64,000 bases of DNA from positions 2,239,501 through 2,303,500 of the forward strand of contig NC_077240.1 of the NCBI RefSeq assembly GCF_947179165.1, written 5' to 3'. Source of the DNA: Solanum dulcamara. Its lineage: Eukaryota; Streptophyta; Magnoliopsida; Solanales; Solanaceae. Under the pieces are notes generated by a model. That model worked only from the letters and a program-made list of their open reading frames with translations, made no database searches and was not told where the DNA came from. A program made the translations under genes and the position numbers. Positions 56,884-64,000 of the stretch are shown here, piece after piece. Within the stretch, counting starts at the first letter, position 1; every line of letters starts with the position of its first letter.

Positions 56884-58607
56884 GAATTTTGAAATTTTGC
56901 TCAAGTGGCAAGTCTAAAGTTACATCTTTTATTGCTTCTTTCAGACCTTATATATATACTATTATCTTTCTACTCTTTATCATTTTGACTGATTGATTAT
57001 GTAATCCATACTTAATCACACTCACATTGAGAGAGTGAGCATCAAAAGTAAATATTAAAATTTTAATTTCTTTTTATTTATGAATATATATTTTTTTAAT
57101 TATTATTTTTTCCTTATTTATTTTCTTTCTTCTCTTTCACCCTTCTCGTCACTGCTCCAACCGGCTTTCACGCCGGAGCTCCGAACAGCAAACAATAATG
57201 AAACAACCAGACCACCCCCATCATTGGAGCATCAACTCCACCTAACCAAAACCCCTTTAGTGTCTCTCTTCCTAGTCACTGCTGACGAGCAACAAGACGC
57301 CGATCCGGCGAACTACCAAACAAACACCCCCACCTCCCGTTGCTGCCAGCAACGAACAACCAACAAAACCCCAAATAAGGTTTTTTTTTTTCTTTGGTGG
57401 TGGGATTTAACTTAAATTTATGATGATTTTGGTGATGGGTTTGAATGTTTCTTTTCAATCCGAAGCTTTATTCTTAGGAGATGGCAGAGAGCTCTTTGAG
57501 CAGGTGAAGAAGATAACGATGAAGGTGGAGGAGGTGATAAAGGCAGATATGGAGGCAGGAGGTGAAGAAAACCCATCCGTCAATATTTTTCCTAAATTAA
57601 GCCTTCTTAGGGTTGAAAAAATGGTGGAAGAAGAAGGGAGGAAGATGAAATCGGAAATTTTTAAAAGAATAAATTAAATGGTGAAATACACGTGTAAAAT
57701 GTGTGTTTCACATAAGACACATAATTGATTGTAAAATTTTAAGTGGTTATATATTTCATTTTTAAAAGGTTTAGGGGATTAAGTGTGTGTAGTTGGAAAT
57801 CTAATTATATATTAGGGAATATTTGGCTATTTTCTCTTTAAACTAGTTAAAATTCATATTTATTTTGATAAATTACATGAGTTTATGGGAACTCAATTTT
57901 TAATATTGTTTACACATATTTAAATGTTTGTTGATTGTTAGTATGCTTTAGTTTGGACGTAGTATTGATTCTCCCATCAAATGGTTAGTGTGGGTCTCAC
58001 TCACGATGGGTCAACGCCGTCACAATAAGTTATGTCGCTTAATTCATATAGAGCATATGTGTAACATTAATTAAAAGCAGAAAAATTGTAGGGGGGAAAT
58101 AGGAGGGAAATTTTGACAATGAATTTCTGGACTTCTTCTTCTACACAATCAAATTTTAGTGTACTTTACTGCTGTTGAGTGGTTCGCTGACACCGTAGTT
58201 TTAGATATCGATACACCATTGCGTAAGATCGTTCTATTTTAACAGGATATATTCGATAAGCCTCGAATTCTTGAGGGGAATAATTTCCTTGAGAAAACAC
58301 TGTATATTCAGGAAACTCAATTTTCTTCTCTTAGAAAAATATCTTTAGATTCTTTTCTGTTTATTGATTTTGAGTTTTCCGATTTTTAAAATACTCTTTA
58401 AATCGTATTGTTTCTTATGTAATTTTTCAAATTTTCTGTTCTTATTTTAGTAATACTTTATTTACAGATTAACAACATGAATTTCATGTTTTATGTGCAA
58501 GTACACATCAATTATCATTAGGTGAATAATTTTTTTACATTGTCTACGTACACAATTGTTAAGTCCTACTATTTTTTTTTCTTATCTGTTTTGCATGGAT
58601 TTATCAG
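56884..58607. other. F-box 3' flank and possible repeat, no firm gene
   Basis: 56884-57030 is duplicated at 59018-59140. The stretch 57080-57680 has two small frames with protein-like but unfamiliar composition (one P/T/N/Q-rich, one with VKKITMKVEEVIKADMEAGG and a basic tail). It resembles dispersed Solanum repeat DNA more than a host gene. The rest shows nothing recognisable. Confidence 0.35.
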
Positions 58608-58690
58608 AGAGAAGATTATGGTGCCAGCTGATAAGCCATTCATCACGTCGAGTGGAACAGAGGTTTCTAACACAGTCATTTTCAGACAGG
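58608..58690 (+). pseudogene. pectinesterase exon fragment
   Basis: After an acceptor-like TTTATCAG the sequence reads REKIMVPADKPFITSSGTEV and SNTVIF. This resembles the N-terminal block of plant pectinesterases (YREKI-VPADKPFITLSG...SNTIITW). Only this piece is recognisable; no catalytic residues follow. It sits where the front part of a second F-box copy would be expected. Confidence 0.55.
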
Positions 58691-58837
58691 CAAGACATGA
58701 TTGATTTGTTGACACGAGCATACTGATTAATGAAATTTTTACGAATTTTTTAAAATTAGTAATTATTTTTTTAAGGTATTTTTTTATTATGATCTACAAT
58801 ATATTTATCTTAATTATTATGGTCAACAATATATTTG

Positions 58838-59016
58838 CCGACAATTTTGTATTGTTCTCCGTGAAGCAAGACAAAAAATCTTTCTGCTCTTATGACATGA
58901 AGACGGGAAATTTAATTATTAGTGTATTGTCAAACTGCATCAATTCTTCTGAAAATATAATGGATGTGATCGTGATGATCATGTTCTTCAGGTGTGTGTG
59001 GGGGGGGGGGGATTTC
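58838..59016 (+). pseudogene. truncated second copy of F-box tail
   Basis: The sequence encodes ADNFVLFSVKQDKKSFCSYD, MKTGNLIISVLSNCINSSEN and IMDVIVMIMFFRC, nearly the same as the last 55 residues of the F-box protein at 55795-56883. Everything before it, including the F-box, is missing. A G run (59000-59012) replaces the GAGGGGG of the parent, and the ending differs. The 3' flank is also duplicated. Confidence 0.85.
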
Positions 59017-59286
59017 AATTATAAAGAATTTTGAGATTTTGCTCAAGTGGTAAAGTCTAAAGCTACATTTACAAACTCGATCGTTCCATCATACTCTTGC
59101 AATAATTGAGTGATTCATTATGTAATCCATACTTAAATGTCTCATGTCTTAGAATAGTGTTGTATCTTGGCTTATTTTTGTTTGTTGCAAGTTCAGTTTT
59201 GCTAACAGTAGCCTTATAAAATTTGGGCTTAGCTCCTTCGAGTAAAATGGATAATCAAACATTGGGATTGCTTTTGCCACAATAGT

Positions 59287-59990
59287 GTTGTAGGTATGGT
59301 GGGAAATCAAGTTGATTTGTGTGATATGAACTATATTGTGATTGGAGTTGGATCCAAAAATTTAAACTTGATAAGTCCAGTATTTGAGATTTTTATCGTT
59401 GAACTCACTGCACGCGAAATTATGGTATTGAAGTTGTATTAGATTTTGTTATATATATTTTTCATGTTGAGCCTACAATATTTATCTCCATCAGAGTACA
59501 GGTATGTTATATTCCCACTTACTGTAGAGTTACAACTAACATTTGTGTTGTCAATTATTTTTTCTTCCAACTTGTTTGTGCTTATCTCTAGTGCTGAGTT
59601 TTGAAGCTAGACAATGTTGCAGTCCATTACACAAAAGATAACCATATTTGCCACACCAAGGACCTAATAACTAGCCTTTTTAAGTGTTTCATGTCCACTC
59701 TCTTATAACCAGAATAATAACTTGTTGAATACTTACTACAAGTTTCAAGAAATATTTTTTTCATTTAAAAAAAATTCTTCTTTTTACCCCACAAATTATA
59801 TGATAGTTCACCTTATTCCTAAAATAGATAAAATAAAAAACTTGAATCCCCAGCTTCCTTATTGATAGGCATGAAATGTCTTCTGAGCTGCACACTATAG
59901 TCTATAAATTATAGAAGAACTTGTGTGCAATATTTTTTAAAACACTAGTCTTTGACATTTCAAAAGAGTGAAAGACAAAAAAATAAGAAA
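59287..59990 (+). pseudogene. AGPase fragment plus shared flank, second copy
   Basis: 59287-59590 corresponds to AGPase intron 1, the tail of exon 2 and intron 2 (TGTTGTAGGTATGGTGG, TATTTATCTCCATCAG, TATTCCCACTTACTGTAGAG). It is closest to 51679-52010, sharing ATTTGTGTGATATGAACTATATTG. 59590-59990 repeats 52011-52310 and 39235-39600. No coding function remains. Confidence 0.75.
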
Positions 59991-60085
59991 TGGGCTTTTG
60001 AGCCCATTTTCTGTTTGGACCGAGATAATTTCAAGTACTGGAGAAGCCTGATTTACGTAAAAGACCTCTTTAAAGTCCCATTTAG

Positions 60086-60113
60086 TTTTTTTTTTTTTTT
60101 TTGGGGGGGGGGG
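60086..60113. repeat. T17G11 homopolymer pair
   Basis: A run of 17 T is followed directly by 11 G. It is a likely site of length variation or sequencing error. Confidence 0.9.
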
Positions 60114-60455
60114 TCCCTATTTTAAGATTGTGCATATAAGTTGTCGTTTGGTTGGTGGAATAAAACTAACAATTTCTAAATAAAATATTGTATTATTATA
60201 TCTCCATTTGGTTATGAATGCTTGTTAGTTCCCGGATATATTTTGTTTTAAAATAATGAAATTAACTATCCCATATAAAAGGTGAGATACCTAATTTCAA
60301 CAGATATTCTTGTCTATCTCATTCCGATAACCAAGGAAATTACTTTTTTTAAGACAATATTCTATTCAGGACCTAATCCAATTATTTTTTGAAAATAATC
60401 TATCTATATCAATAAGATAAGATGCAGACACTCTTAATGAATCTACACTGGCTAC

Positions 60456-61105
60456 TAGGGCTGTACAAGACAAATCGATAAACCGCACCAAACCGATAAA
60501 CCGAACCAAATCGGAAAAAAAAACCCGACTAGTGGTTTGGTTTGACTTGGTTTGGTGTTTGGAAAAAAAACCCGACCATTATAGGGTTGGTTTGGTTTTA
60601 ACTAAAAAAAGTCAAACCGAATCCAAACCGACCCGATTATAGATATACTAGTCTTAAATTATGTTATACATAAAAATATTTATTAAAATATAATTTATAA
60701 ATATTTTAATTTTTTTTTCATAATTGTTTTTTCTTTCTTACATTTAGAGTTGGACTTGAGAAACCATCTAAATAATATACAAAAAAAATCTCATCTTATA
60801 AAGTTATATTATAAAGTTAAAACTTCAAACAGTGTTCTGCCTCCATCTTATATGTTGATATTTTGTAGTAGAATTCGTTTGAAGAAGCACCGCTCTTTGT
60901 TTTTTATAAGATACTATGAAAACCCGAAAAATCCGAAAAAACCCGAATAACCCGAAAAAATCCGAAAAACCCGAAAAAAATTAATATCGAAAAACCCGAC
61001 TTTATTGGTTTGGTTTGATTTATAGATTTAATAACCCGATACAAATGGTTTGGTTTGGTTTGGTTTATAAAAAATCCGAACCAACCCGGTCCATGTACAC
61101 CCCTA
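60456..61105. mobile_element. hAT-type MITE with 8-bp TSD
   Basis: The ends TAGGGCTGTACA and (inverted) TAGGGGTGTACA form a short inverted repeat. Perfect CTGGCTAC repeats flank the element at 60448-60455 and 61106-61113. The interior is rich in AACCGA/AACCCGAAAAA and GGTTTGGTTT tracts. The frames at 60750-60950 and 60904-61239 are by-products. Confidence 0.9.
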
Positions 61106-61539
61106 CTGGCTACTATATATTGCTGTATTAAATTATAACAACATATAATATTACTCCATTGAAGACGAGAATAAATGAATGAAAAGCTGCTCCGATCCGG
61201 CAGTGCAGGAGATTGATTAACCAGAATTTCACAACGCATAGCTAGCTAGGAATGATTCAACTTATTTTAAGCAGTTTATAAGTTGAAAACAGCTTATAAG
61301 TCCAAAAAAAAAGGAGATGAATGCAGTAATGAACGGTAAAATGAGCTGACATCTGGTTTGGGGCCCACTAACAAATTGTCCAGTGGATAGGGACATATCA
61401 CGCATGGGCTTCTTTTATATGAACCGCTCATAGGCTTTCATTTAGGCAATCATATATTCCTCATCTTTTTATTATTTGAGAAAATTAAGCGGGGATAATC
61501 AAATATATATTAATTAATTAGCTAATATAATTATAATTT

Positions 61540-61855
61540 AAATTAATTATGGCTTATGGTAAATATCTAGCTGTAATTATAATTTGAGTTTTATATAATT
61601 CGCATGATTATACAGTTGAATTTTATATAATTCAAGCGATTTATACAAACGATGTGCGCGAATCGAATTATATAGCGAATTATACAAACGTTGTGCATGA
61701 ATTGTATAGTGAAATATACAAACGTTATACAAAAATTACGAATTGTATAGCAAATTATACAAACGTATACAAATGTTAGACGAATTATACAAACGCTGCT
61801 ATAACTACTAATTGTAATTAACAAACTATAGCTATGGAGCATAATTAAAGATATT
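61540..61855. mobile_element. MITE-like element with TATACAAACG repeats
   Basis: The ends TTAATTATGGCTTATGG and (inverted) TTAATTATGCTCCATAG form imperfect inverted repeats. The interior has about seven copies of AATTATACAAACG or variants. TTAA-like flanks are present. It is a non-autonomous repeat; the superfamily is not determined. Confidence 0.6.
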
Positions 61856-64000
61856 TTTAGGTGGCTATATGCACAAATTCCCCTTTTATTTTTATTAATT
61901 TTTGAGATTATAAGATAAAAATATATTTTAGTATTTTAATTTAAAATTATAGAAATTGTTTTTTAGGATATTTTTTTTTGTATCAAATCAAAATTAAATA
62001 AACGAATGAAGTATTTAGTACTCCTTCTATCTCATTTTATGTGTCATTATTTTTCTTCTTAGTCTGTCTCAAAAAGAATGTCATTTTGGTATAATTAAAA
62101 ATAGTTGAATTTCTTTTTTTACCTTTAATAAAATAAATCACAACCACATAAATATTTATTGTTTTAAAGTATAAATTTTAAAAATATTTTTTTTAAACAA
62201 CGTATTAAATCAATGATAGGACGAGGAAGTACAATTCATTCTGAACCGTTGACGCTTCTCTCTTTGCACAGATGATGGTAATGGCTGCTCAATAATAGAG
62301 AATTGGCAGCGTATGATATCATAGGTCTGCATTAGTCAAGATATAATAAATTAAATATGTGTCATATCGTCACAGATATTTTGCATAATGGAAAAATAAT
62401 AACAATAGATTTTATTCTAATAATATATAACATATGATTGTACAACTAATAATATAAAAATATTTAGTTTGTAACATATACAACTCCTAATACAAAAATA
62501 ATATCTCCACCAATTCAATGATTTCTAGTTATACAACTTTTGCATAAGTACTATGGAAAAGAGAAAGGGGACAGGACATGGAGATTTAACCTTGTAGAGT
62601 AAAAATGACTTCTTCTTCTTTCTTTTTAGAGTATATAGGTAAATATGACTCTAAAATTGAATTAAAAAAACAAATATATCAAAGACAACTTTAAGAACAA
62701 ATTTGCATGTACTCTAAAAAAAATCATATTCACCCCTACAATGTTAAATCTCCATAGTACTCTACTAATATATATTATATACGTAATGAATTTTGAAATG
62801 AAGAGCAGTTGCAAAAAAAATTAATATAGTCTATTTAGTTGTATGAGGTTTTATGAATAGTAAAAGTGAGAGACATACAAAGATGGAGAGAATAGTGGAA
62901 TCTTGTACATCATGAAAGAAGACAAGCATATTTTTACATTAAACCTTCAATTATCTAACTAATCTCCAACATGGAATGTCTCTCTGTCTCCTTCACAAAC
63001 CTTCTGCTTTATTTATTTTTCAAGTTCTTTAGCTAATTAATTCAATAGACACCCAATATTTCTCCCCTTTTTTTATCTACTAAAATGATAGTGTTCGAAT
63101 CAATTTAATTTAAGTATAGTTCGACTAATTCATAAACTTAAAATGAATTAAACCGACTCTCTCCATGTTAGATAGTGGTAAAATTTCAAATTAGAAAACG
63201 ACATGAATGCTAATATGCTCTGTGATGGATAAGTAGCATAAATTAATAAAGTATAACATTATCATCATAATTATTTGAAGATTTTGGTCAGGAATTGTCA
63301 GCTAATCTCCAAATAAATAATGTCTGATATAATTTGGACCCACTAAATTTTTAACGGACAAAGATCTCTCTAAGACTAATATAATATAAAATGATAGCCA
63401 TAAGTGTGAAATCAAATTGATATTTGTTAACATATAATGTTCATGAGCATATCTTAAACCATATAATAATAGTGGCATTCAAAAGACAGGTCTCTATTCT
63501 AGAGATCTTGGTGGAGCCTACACACATGTATGTACTATGGTTTCTGTCAAATAATCTTGGAAAATTCACAGTTTGCTAGACTTTTCCAGTCTAATTTTCA
63601 GTGATTTATTTAATAATGACTTTAAGTTTTATCGCTTTTACAATGATAAAAGAAAAGAATTCTTACCATTTTTATTTATCATTATATTAAAAATAGATAT
63701 TTATTTTTATTTATTTAATTTTAAAAAATTAAGAGATAATTTATCAATTGATTTATTTATTTATTATTTCTAGTTTTTTTAATTTTTTATTTTTAGTTTC
63801 TCATTCGATGTCCGCAGCCCCCATTGGAACCTCAATTAAATTCAGATCGCACAGTACAATCCATGTCGGTTATTTTTATTATTAACTATAGTCATTTCTC
63901 TATATATTTATCAAAGCGTTAAATTTATTATATTCAAATAATAAATATAATAAAATAGTCAATTTATTTATTATTTTATAAAAATATGTCGAATCAATAT
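61856..64000. other. gene-free AT-rich DNA to window end
   Basis: No gene is supported. The frame at 63573-63773 is F/Y/N/D/I-rich without a domain. This stretch could be promoter DNA of a gene beyond the window, but nothing here proves it. Confidence 0.5.

Noticed and set aside
57080..57677. Two small plus-strand frames as a possible host gene
   Set aside because: No recognisable domain, low-complexity composition, and no splice arrangement that joins them convincingly; left as unassigned.
1..64000. A novel multi-gene defence or metabolic system
   Set aside because: Apart from the DUF4408 copies, the F-box gene and the small three-exon gene, everything recognisable is transposon or pseudogene. 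The gene order does not suggest a functional cluster.

Overview
This is AT-rich, intron-bearing plant nuclear DNA, almost certainly from a Solanum species of the tomato/potato group. The evidence is an unmistakable duplicate of the Solanaceae plastid ADP-glucose pyrophosphorylase large-subunit gene (start near 52693), an Au-like SINE, RTE LINE tails of the TTG-ending Solanaceae type, and Helitron, CACTA, hAT/MULE MITE, copia and gypsy remnants. Most of the window is transposon-derived or gene-free. The likely intact genes are three DUF4408/DUF761 paralogues, one F-box gene and one small three-exon gene of unknown function.

Region 1 (about 3.9-39 kb) is a dispersed tandem triplication of a duplicon. 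Its anchor is a minus-strand, intronless DUF4408 + DUF761 ('cotton fibre protein'-like) gene: copy A 3931-4647, copy B 13055-13714, copy C 35435-36193. Homology continues for kilobases upstream of each gene. Because the copies can be aligned to one another, several insertions have a visible empty site: a Helitron only in A (9370-11295), and a MULE-type MITE (18333-19142) and a hAT-type MITE (14653-15164) only in B. Between B and C lie an LTR carrying a complete-looking CACTA element (20798-24123), an apparently perfect 1,119-bp tandem duplication across the CACTA right border, a SINE with a 13-bp target-site duplication, and a Helitron containing both a GC-rich minisatellite and a large Tat/Ogre-like solo LTR.

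Region 2 (about 39-48 kb) is a nest of decayed copia, gypsy LTR and LINE pieces. It encloses the three-exon gene at 45440-46183.

Region 3 (about 48-60 kb) holds a 5'-truncated copia element (48026-51678) that runs directly into AGPase intron sequence. Next comes a non-processed AGPase large-subunit pseudogene (52693-55540; frameshift in exon 1, middle exons deleted, hAT insertion with an 8-bp TSD), then an F-box gene (55795-56883). A broken second copy of F-box tail plus AGPase intron/exon 2 follows at 58838-59990, so F-box and AGPase segments alternate. AGPase-derived scraps also lie next to the 3' ends of DUF4408 copies B and C (12985-13030 and 35385-35440). Both gene groups therefore share one history of tandem duplication and rearrangement.

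Region 4 (60-64 kb) contains two MITEs and otherwise gene-free DNA. I found no CRISPR, rRNA or canonical tRNA gene, and nothing that amounts to a new molecular system. The most unusual signals are the shared AGPase/DUF4408/F-box rearrangement, the CACTA subterminal palindromes with the duplication across them, and the variable repeat in the DUF4408 linker.
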